64,000 nt of DNA, taken from CAYSUS01 sp964434165 (GTDB lineage: Bacteria > Planctomycetota > Planctomycetia > Pirellulales > Thermoguttaceae). The notes under the pieces were generated by a model. The model did not search any database, was not told where the DNA came from, and worked only from the letters and a program-made list of their open reading frames with translations. A program made the translations under genes and the position numbers. Shown in pieces: positions 53,243 through 61,313 of this stretch (position 1 is its first letter; every line of letters begins with the position of its first letter). The stretch is from positions 1 through 64,000 of the forward strand of contig CAYSUS010000011.1 in assembly GCA_964434165.1 (NCBI GenBank), in the 5' to 3' direction.

Positions 53243-54292
53243 CTACACGTCGTCGTCGCTCGACTGGAGCGTGGGCTGCCACTGATCGAGATGCTCCATG
53301 CAAATCAGGGCGCCCCGGGCTACGGCCGCCAGCGGCTCGGCGGCCACGCGCACCGGCAGCCCGGTCTGCTCGGCCAGGTAACGGTCCAGGCCCGGCGTCA
53401 ATGCCACGCCGCCGCACAGGACCATGCCGTGATCGACCAGGTCGGCGGCCAGGTCGGGGCTAAGGCCGTCGAGCGTCCCCTTGACTGCCGCGGCGATCGC
53501 CTCCAGCGGCTCGGCCAGGGCCTCGCGGACCTCCTCGCTGGTGATCGTGGCCCGGCGCGGCAGGCCGCTGACCGCGTCGAGACCCCCGATCTCCTCGGTG
53601 GACTCCACGTCGCGGGGCCAGGCGCTGCCGATGGCGATCCGCAGGTTCTCGGCGGCCGGCAGCCCGATCTTCAGGCTGTAGTGCCGGTGGAGGTAATCCT
53701 TGACGGCCTGGTCCATCTCGTCGCCGCCCGTGCGGATCGAGCGGGCGGCGACCACGTCGGCCAGGCTCATCACGGCCACCTCCGTGGTGCCGCCGCCCAC
53801 GTCGCAGACCATGCTGGCCACGGGCTCGGCGACGGGCAGCCCGCAGCCGATGGCCGCGGCCTTGGCCTCGGGGATCAGAAACACCTGCCGGGCCCCCGCC
53901 CGCTGCGTGCTGTTGAGCACAGCCCGCTTCTCCACCGGGGTGATGCACCCCGGCACGGCCACCAGGACCCGCGGGCGCAGGCGCAGGCCCGGCGGCTGGG
54001 CCTTGCGCAGGAAGTAGCGAAGCATGGCCTCGCACAGCTCGAAGTCCGTGATCACCCCGTCGGCCAGCGGCCGGACCACGGCGATCGACTCGGGGGTGCG
54101 GCCCTGCATCTGCCGGGCGAGGTGGCCCACCGCGCAGCCCCCGGAGAGGACGCGGCTGGATCGCTGCTCGACAGCCACGACCGAGGGCTCGTTGAGCACG
54201 ATCCCCTCGCCGGCCACGGTCACCAGCGTGTTCGCCGTACCCAGATCGACGGCCAGATCGCTACTCAGATATCCCCAAAGCCTGTCGAGCAT
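53243..54292 (-). CDS. mreB: Rod shape-determining protein MreB (bacterial actin)
   Basis: 349 residues, a normal length. ATP-binding motifs: 'DLAVDLGTANTLV' (phosphate 1, about 12-24), 'CDVGGGTTEVAVM' (phosphate 2) and 'LCGGVALTPGLDRYL' (adenosine). Filaments of MreB guide lateral wall synthesis through MreCD and PBP2 encoded downstream in the same orientation, spacing 28 bases. The usual 'GGGA' turn is changed to 'CGGVA', a minor variation. An MreBCD-PBP2 set suggests rod-like elongation, notable because several planctomycetes are ovoid and lack parts of this machinery (recalled). Confidence 0.93.
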   Translation of the reverse strand: MLDRLWGYLSSDLAVDLGTANTLVTVAGEGIVLNEPSVVAVEQRSSRVLSGGCAVGHLARQMQGRTPESIAVVRPLADGVITDFELCEAMLRYFLRKAQPPGLRLRPRVLVAVPGCITPVEKRAVLNSTQRAGARQVFLIPEAKAAAIGCGLPVAEPVASMVCDVGGGTTEVAVMSLADVVAARSIRTGGDEMDQAVKDYLHRHYSLKIGLPAAENLRIAIGSAWPRDVESTEEIGGLDAVSGLPRRATITSEEVREALAEPLEAIAAAVKGTLDGLSPDLAADLVDHGMVLCGGVALTPGLDRYLAEQTGLPVRVAAEPLAAVARGALICMEHLDQWQPTLQSSDDDV

Positions 54293-54372
54293 CCTTGCTC
54301 ATCCCGGTGGGAAAGGTCTCGGGCGGTGCGCAGGCGTCCGGCCTGGACGATCCGCCGCGGGCGGGGCCTCCG

Positions 54373-54654
54373 TCAGGCCCGCCGTACGCAGGGTGCAGCC
54401 GCGATGGGCCCGCGATCGACGGCCGCCTGCCAGGCCAGGGACGCCGCGGGGGCGCCAACGGTGATCGCGGCCATCGGAGGCGGCGGGCTGGGGGCCCCTT
54501 CCATCTCCATGTCGAACCGCTTCATCTCGAAGTACATGCAGAGCGTCCCGAGAATCACGGCGATCAACGAAAGGATCAGGAGGACCGTGAACAGGTCCGC
54601 CCGGGGCTTCCGATAAGGGCCGCCGGCACTAGTTGGAGGCGATAGGTTGGACAT
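54373..54654 (-). CDS. Small single-pass membrane protein next to mreB
   Basis: 93 residues with one helix (LFTVLLILSLIAVILGTLCM) after a polar N-terminus, and an Ala/Pro-rich outer part. ATG 54654 lies inside the last codons of the upstream gene, giving a 26-base overlap and probable translational coupling. It lies 80 bases upstream of mreB. Family not recognised; a role in envelope assembly is inferred only from context. Confidence 0.72.
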   Translation of the reverse strand: MSNLSPPTSAGGPYRKPRADLFTVLLILSLIAVILGTLCMYFEMKRFDMEMEGAPSPPPPMAAITVGAPAASLAWQAAVDRGPIAAAPCVRRA

Positions 54655-55516
54655 CGGTCAAATCCGCGATTACGAGGTCGCGCTCGTTGATGGCGCCTTG
54701 CTGCCTGCCCTGGATGATCCGGCAAACGGCCCGATCGGGTCGCGTCTCCAGGACCTCGACCTGGCCGAGGTACATGCTGCCGTCGGCACGGATCACGCGC
54801 ATCGTCCCGCCCTTCAGCACGCCGTCGTCCGAGCCGATCGAGATCTCCAAGAGGCCGTTGCCCTGCACCGCCAGGACCTCGCCCTCGACCTTCGAGACCT
54901 TGTAGTAGTTGGGGTCGCCGATGAGCCCGAACATCCGCAGCACGTCCTTGGCGTCCACCAGTTCCTTGGTGATTCGGGTCATGTTGTCCTTCAGACGCCG
55001 CCGCTCGGCTTCGGCCTGGAGCAGCTCATCGGTCTTCTGCGTGAGCAGGTCCTCCTTCTCGAACTGGTCCTTCTGCGCGTCGCGGATCTCCTGGCGGAGC
55101 GAGAGCACCTGGGCCAGCAGCTTCTCGTTCCTGGACTCAACCGTGCCCAACGTCTCGGTCAGCCTGTTCGCCTCCTGCGTGGTTTCCTGGAGCCGCTGCT
55201 CGAAATCCGTGTTCTTGCCTTCCAGGTCCGCCACCGCGGTCTCGAGCTTGGAGACGGCGTTGCGATGGGCGATCTTCTCCTGTTCGAGCTCCTGCTCCAT
55301 CTTCTCCAGCCGGTCGCGGAGCTCCGAGGAGACCGCCCGCGCGTTCTCCAACTGGAACTTCAAGCCCAGTTCCTTGCCCCCCGTGGCCTCCTGAGCGGGA
55401 AGCATGACGATTTCACGCCAATTGCGGTGCGTCGCGTAAACCGCCACGGCGAACGACATGAAGACCAGGCTCATCACGAAGATGAGTACCGTGAAGATCT
55501 TGCCGACCAGATTCAT
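54629..55516 (-). CDS. Membrane-anchored coiled-coil protein
   Basis: 295 residues from ATG 55516 (GGAGAGG upstream). An N-terminal membrane helix (KIFTVLIFVMSLVFMSFAVA) leads to a long coiled coil (about 50-195; heptads as in 'SSELRDRLEKMEQELEQEK'), and then a small beta-rich domain ('GEVLAVQGNGLLEISIGSDD' and 'GQVEVLETRPDRAVCRII'), resembling the MreC/flotillin-style C-terminus in layout. I do not recognise a named family. Downstream are its overlapping partner and mreBCD-mrdA. The consensus promoter at 55707-55736 probably drives all of them. Confidence 0.8.
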   Translation of the reverse strand: MNLVGKIFTVLIFVMSLVFMSFAVAVYATHRNWREIVMLPAQEATGGKELGLKFQLENARAVSSELRDRLEKMEQELEQEKIAHRNAVSKLETAVADLEGKNTDFEQRLQETTQEANRLTETLGTVESRNEKLLAQVLSLRQEIRDAQKDQFEKEDLLTQKTDELLQAEAERRRLKDNMTRITKELVDAKDVLRMFGLIGDPNYYKVSKVEGEVLAVQGNGLLEISIGSDDGVLKGGTMRVIRADGSMYLGQVEVLETRPDRAVCRIIQGRQQGAINERDLVIADLTDVQPIASN

Positions 55517-55706
55517 GAGGTGACCTCTCCTTTGACCAACCGCAAGGGTCCGCCTTGGCGATTCCTAGGACAAAACCGCAGGGCCACCTCCTTTTGGCTC
55601 GCCGGCGGCGCGCAATGCCGGGTCCGATCGGACCGTGTGGTTCCTCCAGCAAAACGGCGACGAGGTTCCGCGTGGATCATCGACAGGAGCGAGAATCCAT
55701 GCCGCC

Positions 55707-55736
55707 AGTATAACTTCGCGCAAATCCAAGTGTCAA
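55707..55736 (-). promoter_or_regulatory. Near-consensus sigma-70 promoter for coiled-coil/mre cluster
   Basis: On the minus strand, perfect TTGACA (55736-55731), 18-base spacer, TATACT (55712-55707; five of six). The leader to ATG 55516 is about 185 bases. Best promoter match in the window. Confidence 0.7.
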
Positions 55737-55963
55737 TTACAAGACACGCAAGGCGGGGGATTTGGGCGGGGCCGTCGCGCTTGATGCTTGCGTTGGTAGG
55801 GCCTATGCGGCTCCTGTCAACGGCACCCGGCAAGCACGCCACGTCCGCCGCGCACGCCCCCTGACGCCTAATCCCTTACCAAGTAACGACTTGCGTTGAC
55901 GCAGGCCGGGCCGGGGGCCCGACCGCGGCGATCCGCAGCGGGCCGCGTCGGGATCCCTGACAG

Positions 55964-55991
55964 CCCCTCGCTGACGCGTCGCGCTTCTAGG
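55964..55991 (-). repeat. 'TRSVSEG'-type dispersed repeat, copy 3
   Basis: cccctcgctgacgcgtcgcg followed by cttctagg. A related copy starts 37 bases further on. Confidence 0.6.
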
Positions 55992-55992
55992 C

Positions 55993-57762
55993 TTAGCGCG
56001 CTCCTCGCTGACGCGTCGGGTTTTGAGGTCCGCGGTGCACGATGCCCATGACGGCAAGGGCCGCGCAGGCGGCCAGGCACGCGCCCGCCAGCCAGTCGCC
56101 ATGCGCCAGGTACCAGCTCGACCGGCCATCGCGCGCGACCACGGCCAGCAGGGTCGCCGTGGCGCGTCGAGGCCCCAGGGCCCGAATCCGCCCGTCGCCG
56201 TCGATCGAGGCCGAGAAGCCCGTGTTCGCGGCGACGACCATCGGCTTGCGGCACTCCACCGTCCGGAACACGCTGCAAATCAGGTGCAGGTCCAGCTCGG
56301 TCGAGCCGTAGAACCACCCGTCGTTGGTCAGGTTCACTAGCACGTCCGGCTCGCGGCCCTCGGCCCGCAATGCCAGCACGGGGCGCCGGATCACGTGAGG
56401 CAGCACGCTCTCGTAGCAGATGTTGGGCGCGGCCAAGAGGGGCCCTGCCCTCGCGGCCACGGCTTCGGTCCCGGCCGAGAGCCCCTCGCCGATCGGGGTG
56501 ATCTGCTGAAGGAACCGAAAGCGCCTGGCAAACGGCACGTACTCGCCGAACAGGACGGGGTGCCTCTTGTCGTACCGCGCGGTGACCTCTCCCTCGCGGC
56601 TCACAAACGCCGCCGAGTTGTAGTGCCGCACGCCGTCGCGTCCCAAGTGGTGTGTATCCACTCCAAGAAGCAGCGGTGCGCTGAGCCGCCGCGCCAGCCA
56701 TGCCATGCCCTCCGGACCCGCCGCCGCGCTGTCTTCGGTCAGCGCGCGGAACTCCTCGGCCGTGCCGTCCCACTGGGGCGGTACGGCCATGTCCTCGTCG
56801 TACGTCACCAAAGGGGTGCGGAACATGGTCTCCGGCCAGACCACCAGGTCGAGCGACCCGAACCGGCGGACCGCCTCGTCCGATAGCTGAACGTACTGCT
56901 GCCAGATCTGCTTCAGCCGCGCCTCGTCGTACTTCACTTCGGTATCGATGCAGCCCTGCACCAGGGCGATCCGAGACACCGGCGAGTCGGCCCGTTCGGC
57001 CGGGCTTGCCGCGAGCCGCCACTGGCCGTAGGCCAGCACCGACGCCAGCATCGCCGCGGCGGGCAGCAGCGGCCACAGGCTCCAGCGGCGCCCCTCCAGG
57101 GGAAGCATCTGCCCCAGGCACGCGCCCACGAACATCACCACGAACCCCACCCCGTAAGCCCCGGCCAGGTCGCTGATCTGGATCAGCTCCAGCCAGCGGT
57201 ACTGCGTGTGCCCCAGGCTGGCCATGGTGAAGCCCGTCACCAGGTGCCCCCGGGCGAGTTCCAGCCCGGTCCACACCACCGGGGCAGCGACGATTGTCGG
57301 GACATGGAGCCGATGGACGGCCACTCGGCTCAGGCCCACGAACACCGGCAGGTAGAACGCCAGGTACAGGGCCAGGGCGAGCCAGCCGAAGAACGTGGCC
57401 CAATAGGGAAAGGTCAGCCAGTACAGGGCCGCCAGCCAGAACGCCAGCCCCACCAGCCACAAGGCCAGATAGGGGCGCCGGCCCGGCAGCTTCTCATGGC
57501 GGATCAGGAGCACCCAGCAGGCCGGCGCGAGCCAAGCCAGGTGCGCCAGCGACAGGTACCACGGGCCGGGCAGGGGCGGCCGGCCATCGGTCGAAGGGCC
57601 GGTATCCACGTTGGGCGCAAGAGGTCCCAGCCACCCGAAAAACTGCGGGGGGAGCGGGAGCGCCCCCAGGAGCAACAGCGCCCCGAGGGCCGCCAGGACG
57701 AAGGTCCGGCTGGATACGGTTTCCAGGGCCTCGCGCTTCAGGTGACGCACATGGATGACCAT
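55993..57762 (-). CDS. lnt: Apolipoprotein N-acyltransferase
   Basis: 589 residues from ATG 57762. It adds the third acyl chain to lipoproteins at the outer face of the inner membrane. Six or more N-terminal helices (to about 245) precede a carbon-nitrogen hydrolase domain. The catalytic triad is visible: Glu in 'VVWPETMF' (about 307), Lys in 'YDKRHPVLFGEY' (about 397) and Cys in 'NICYES' (about 448). A final membrane helix lies near 560. The last residues 'NPTRQRGAR' come from a dispersed DNA repeat (56001-56028), which has evidently supplied the C-terminus. It acts on lipoproteins such as that at 4070. Confidence 0.92.
   Translation of the reverse strand: MVIHVRHLKREALETVSSRTFVLAALGALLLLGALPLPPQFFGWLGPLAPNVDTGPSTDGRPPLPGPWYLSLAHLAWLAPACWVLLIRHEKLPGRRPYLALWLVGLAFWLAALYWLTFPYWATFFGWLALALYLAFYLPVFVGLSRVAVHRLHVPTIVAAPVVWTGLELARGHLVTGFTMASLGHTQYRWLELIQISDLAGAYGVGFVVMFVGACLGQMLPLEGRRWSLWPLLPAAAMLASVLAYGQWRLAASPAERADSPVSRIALVQGCIDTEVKYDEARLKQIWQQYVQLSDEAVRRFGSLDLVVWPETMFRTPLVTYDEDMAVPPQWDGTAEEFRALTEDSAAAGPEGMAWLARRLSAPLLLGVDTHHLGRDGVRHYNSAAFVSREGEVTARYDKRHPVLFGEYVPFARRFRFLQQITPIGEGLSAGTEAVAARAGPLLAAPNICYESVLPHVIRRPVLALRAEGREPDVLVNLTNDGWFYGSTELDLHLICSVFRTVECRKPMVVAANTGFSASIDGDGRIRALGPRRATATLLAVVARDGRSSWYLAHGDWLAGACLAACAALAVMGIVHRGPQNPTRQRGAR
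56001..56028 (-). repeat. 'TRSVSEG'-type dispersed repeat, copy 4, inside lnt 3' end
   Basis: ctcctcgctgacgcgtcggg followed by ttttgagg. Its translation on the lnt strand supplies 'NPTRQRGA' at the protein's end. Confidence 0.65.
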
Positions 57763-57840
57763 CACCCCAGGGTACGCGGAACCGCCCTGCGCGGCCAGAT
57801 CAATCCCCTGGAAGGCGGCGACCGGTCGCCGCACGGCAAG

Positions 57841-58560
57841 TCAATCCCGCGAGGCCAGGAACAACTGGAGCACGTACCAGAACAGAAGCGCCACCGAGGC
57901 GAACAGCGCCAGCGAGGCCGCCACGTGCTGGCCGATCCGGTAGTGGTGCAGCACGTTCGACGTGTCGTAGAGGATCCAGCCGCAGGCCAGGGCGATCATC
58001 GCCCACGTGAAGAGCACGCCGAGCTGGAAACCGAACACGATCGCCACGACGATCAGCCCCAGCGCCGCGAAGGACCCGAAGATCAGCACCGAGCGCATGA
58101 ACGAAAAGTCAGCCCGCGTGGCGAACACGACCACCGTCATCACGCCGAACAGGACGAGCGTGGCCAGGGCCGCCATGAGGATGATCTCGTCGCCGCCGAC
58201 CATCCTGGCGATGTACAACAGGGGCACGAAGATCACGGCTTCGGCCACCACGTACAGGGCCAGCCCCGCGTACTGCTTCTGGAGCGACACGGCCGACGTG
58301 GCCCAACTGTTGGCGATCCAACTGACGGCGATGAACGCCCCGAGCACGATCAGCCAACTGATCTGCGAGCCGAACATCAATCCCACCAGGTTCTCGATGC
58401 CCGGCAGGTTCAGAAGCACGGCCTCCAGCGCCACGAAGGCGGCGATGGCCCCGGCCAGGTGGGCGTAGGTCTTGGTGATGAACTCCGCCCTCTCGTTGAC
58501 CGTCGCCTGCGCGGCGAACGTCGAATACGGTGCCGCGTACGGGTTGTCGCTGTAGCTCAT
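57841..58560 (-). CDS. BAX inhibitor-1/YccA family membrane protein
   Basis: 239 residues from ATG 58560, seven bases after AAGGAG. A polar 35-residue N-terminus (DNPYAAPYSTFAAQATVNER) precedes seven hydrophobic helices, the Bax1-I/YccA layout ('FITKTYAHLAGAIAAFVALE', and 'ALACGWILYDTSNVLHHY' with the conserved Asp of the last loop). Bacterial members modulate calcium leak or FtsH proteolysis; function here is unproven. It is followed by lnt 78 bases later on the same strand; co-transcription is possible. Confidence 0.88.
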   Translation of the reverse strand: MSYSDNPYAAPYSTFAAQATVNERAEFITKTYAHLAGAIAAFVALEAVLLNLPGIENLVGLMFGSQISWLIVLGAFIAVSWIANSWATSAVSLQKQYAGLALYVVAEAVIFVPLLYIARMVGGDEIILMAALATLVLFGVMTVVVFATRADFSFMRSVLIFGSFAALGLIVVAIVFGFQLGVLFTWAMIALACGWILYDTSNVLHHYRIGQHVAASLALFASVALLFWYVLQLFLASRD

Positions 58561-59165
58561 ACAAGGCTCCTTAGATGGAACGGACGGTCCCCGCGACCGT
58601 TGGGAAATTAGCACATGAAGGGAGGGCGGTCAATCTCCCCCGTAGGGGTATTCGCTGCTTTCCGCGACGCGTGTTGCCAGGAACGGCCGTCGGTGCCGGG
58701 GTGGGGCGTCAACGGGGTTATTCGGCGGAGCGACGGGGTTCTTGCCGGGGCCGAGCGGAGCCATCCATTGCCTGGTGGGAAGTGTCCAGTTCTATCGGTC
58801 GGTGGGGATGGCGCGATTCCGCGAGCCGCCGGCGCGGATGGAATCGAAAAAAGACTCGCGCCGCTAACTGGGCATTCATAAGGCACTTGCGAACGGAGCC
58901 GCCTGACGCGGCCTTTGCGGTCGCCCCTTGCCCGGCGATTCCCCGTTGACGAACCGATGGTCCCGATCAGCATCGATCTATAGAGTTCCTCCGGGCTCCC
59001 TGGGCCGCTGGTGCGTCGTTCGCCGGTGCAGGGCCCTGGGGAATTGCAACGGCGTTGAAAGGGGCAGTCCTCAGGGTTCCTCGCGAACACACTAGCGGCC
59101 CTTTTGCATGTCGATCGGTTTCCTGTGAAATCCCATCCCTCCCCAGTTCCCATGAGGTGCACTCG
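58561..59165. other. Divergent intergenic region
   Basis: 605 bases between BAX-inhibitor-like and secreted-protein genes. It holds the BI-1 promoter candidate at 58605-58633; nothing else clear. No gene. Confidence 0.45.
58605..58633 (-). promoter_or_regulatory. Candidate sigma-70 promoter for BI-1-like gene
   Basis: On the minus strand: TTGACC (58633-58628; five of six), 17-base spacer, TAATTT (58610-58605; three of six). Leader of about 38 bases to ATG 58560. Confidence 0.45.
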
Positions 59166-59522
59166 ATGAAGCGTTGGATGGTTATGGCAGTGGTGGCTTC
59201 GGTCGTGGCCCTGATCGCTGGGCTCCCCACCAGCGGCTTTGCCGCCGACAATCAGGTTCCCCAGGATACGTTGGCCCTGATGGGCCTTTCGGGCCTCCAG
59301 CAGCAGCCGGACGCGGCCGGCATGGAAGTCCGCGGCAAGGGCTTCGCCTTTGTCGGCGGCTTCTCGCGGTCCTACGCCTGGCCGCAGAACTCGGCCTTCG
59401 CCCTGTTCGGCGCCGGTAGCCGGCGTCCGAACGCCGTGGCCGTGGGGGCGTCGCTCACCGTGTCGAACGGCTTTTTCGGCACCAACGGCTCGCTGGGCGG
59501 CGCGTTCGCCTACGGGCGCTAA
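59166..59522 (+). CDS. Small secreted Gly/Asn/Ala-rich protein
   Basis: 118 residues from ATG 59166. A clear signal peptide (VMAVVASVVALIAGLPTSGFA) leaves a mature part of about 90 residues rich in Gly, Ala, Asn, Phe and Ser: 'FAFVGGFSRSYAWPQNSAFA' and the C-terminal 'LTVSNGFFGTNGSLGGAFAY'. No cysteine, no known domain. Composition and size suit a structural or amyloid-like secreted peptide, and an export pair resembling FapF/FapD lies 1.8 kb downstream; any link is speculative. It is convergent with the porin gene. Confidence 0.75.
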   Translation: MKRWMVMAVVASVVALIAGLPTSGFAADNQVPQDTLALMGLSGLQQQPDAAGMEVRGKGFAFVGGFSRSYAWPQNSAFALFGAGSRRPNAVAVGASLTVSNGFFGTNGSLGGAFAYGR

Positions 59523-59668
59523 GAGGGCGACACGCTCGATCGCCCCGAGTATCCGCGGCGATCGACCTGCAAGTTGAACACTGCTGCGCACAGGCCCCGG
59601 CCGCGGGGCCTGTCGCACTTCTTGCCGGCCGGCTTCCTTGCCCGCCGACTCCGCCGGGACTCTGCCGC

Positions 59669-60826
59669 TCACCAGGTGAGCCCCGCGCCCAGGGTGAAGC
59701 CCGCCAGGCCCATGCGCAGGCCCCGGGCTTCGGCCGTGGCCTGGGCAAGCCCCGGCCCCGCGAACGAGGTCGTCTGCGCCCCGGCCCCCAGCCACGCGTC
59801 CGAATCCCAGTACTGGTACTCGCCGGCGATCCTCAAGAAGGCCCGCGCCCGGACGCACTCCAGCGGGTGCTCCCACTGGACGCCGAGCTGCACCTCGCCG
59901 ATGTAGAGCGTCCCGTTGGTGCCGGCCAGGGCGTAGTGCCCTCCCGCGCCGGCGCCCACGCCGTCGTCGGCCGCGGCCATGGTCTGGGCGCTGGCCGTGG
60001 CGTCGCCCCAGAGCACCGACCCGCGCAGGGCCCAGTACAGGCTCAGGTTGGGGAAGTGCCTGCCCAGGCCGTGCGTGCCGGTCCAGGAGAAGGTGATGCC
60101 CGAGCCGTCGGTCTGTCGCGCGGACATGGCCGAGCCGAACAGGGCGGTCGGCGTCACCGCGCCCGAAGCGAACACGCTCCGGCTGCTCTCCAGCGACGCG
60201 TACCGCGCGCCGAAGCCGAGCTGCGTCTGGCATCCGAGAACGCACCAGTCGCGGGTGACCTCCAGATCGACCGTGTAGGCCTTCAGCCGGCTCTGGGCGG
60301 TGAAGCCGAACACGTCGTCGGGCAGGATCACCGGGTCGAAGGCCCGCTCCGCGTCGTTCATGTACCAGAACCGCCCCGCAATGCCCCAGCAGCCGTGCCT
60401 GGCCCCCAGCCATACCCGCGGGGCGAAGTACATGTCGTCCACGTCCGCGGTGGTGGACTGTACGGTGGTCGGAGCACCCCCGGTCAGGTCGAACAGCTCG
60501 ACCGACACCGGATGGCCGTTCAGATTGGGCACGAGGAAGGTCGTCTCGGCCCCGCCCACCAGCCCCCACCCCGGGGCGAGTCGGCCCGGGCTGAAGATGC
60601 GATCCTCAAATCCGTCGGCGCTGGCCAGGACGACTTCTTCGTCATAGGCCGCGAGCGTCACTGAACGGGAAAAGGGGCGCAGCTCCCGCGCATCGGCAAC
60701 ATCGACCAGGGGCGGCGGGGCCCACGAAATCCCCTTGCCAGAGTCCGCGGCCGCGGCCGGTCCTGACGGCCAGGCAAACGCGCACGCGGCAACGGCCAAA
60801 CACGACAGAATCCATCGGGTATGCAT
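59669..60826 (-). CDS. Lpg1974-like outer-membrane beta-barrel protein
   Basis: 385 residues from ATG 60826. A signal peptide (ILSCLAVAACAFAWPSGPAAA) is followed by an outer-membrane-barrel-like sequence with alternating strands and many aromatic residues; 'MYFAPRVWLGARHGCWGIAG' and 'RFWYMNDAERAFDP' resemble the Lpg1974 pore-forming family, frequent in planctomycetes. The last residues 'FTLGAGLTW' end in an aromatic residue, as barrels usually do. It is likely a channel in the outer membrane; the substrate is unknown. Confidence 0.78.
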   Translation of the reverse strand: MHTRWILSCLAVAACAFAWPSGPAAAADSGKGISWAPPPLVDVADARELRPFSRSVTLAAYDEEVVLASADGFEDRIFSPGRLAPGWGLVGGAETTFLVPNLNGHPVSVELFDLTGGAPTTVQSTTADVDDMYFAPRVWLGARHGCWGIAGRFWYMNDAERAFDPVILPDDVFGFTAQSRLKAYTVDLEVTRDWCVLGCQTQLGFGARYASLESSRSVFASGAVTPTALFGSAMSARQTDGSGITFSWTGTHGLGRHFPNLSLYWALRGSVLWGDATASAQTMAAADDGVGAGAGGHYALAGTNGTLYIGEVQLGVQWEHPLECVRARAFLRIAGEYQYWDSDAWLGAGAQTTSFAGPGLAQATAEARGLRMGLAGFTLGAGLTW

Positions 60827-61313
60827 CGCTGATGCGCTCCGTGTCTTCGAAGAGTTGAGGACTGCCCCGCGCGGCAAGCACGTAACACCAAGGAGACCCG
60901 AACAACCGAAACGGGGAACGACCGAGACATCGGGAGGGCCTTGGCTGACGGCTTCGCACTTCGGGTCTCGTGCTTCGGATGTCCCTCGGCCGCTCCCCGT
61001 CAACCATCGTCGCGGCCACGGCGGGGATGGAAGGAATGTGCTCCGGGCATCACGAGGCGAACAAGCGCCAGGCTTTCCACGTTCGGAAGGCTCGGCAGGG
61101 GCGGGCACACGGTTGTCGGGGACGATCCGTTTGTGCCGCCGTCTCTGCATGCAGGGATGGGCAAGAGCTTGACCGCGCCCCGCGCGGCACTTCAAGGGCC
61201 TTGCGCCGCGGCGTCGATACACACTTCGCGCCGCGCCGCCGCAGGCGGACCCTGCGCCGGCGGCGCCACACCGAGTCCCTCACAACCAGACCCCACGATC
61301 CGCCCTCTCTGTC
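60827..61313. other. Divergent intergenic region, nothing recognised
   Basis: 487 bases between divergent outer-membrane genes. No gene, known repeat family or convincing promoter was found. Confidence 0.4.

Larger units (their letters stand above)
55517..55992. other. Intergenic region with strong promoter and dispersed repeats
   Basis: 476 bases. It holds the near-consensus minus-strand promoter at 55707-55736 and one 'cctcgctgacgcgtcg' repeat (55964-55991); a second copy overlaps the 3' end of lnt. No gene. Confidence 0.55.
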
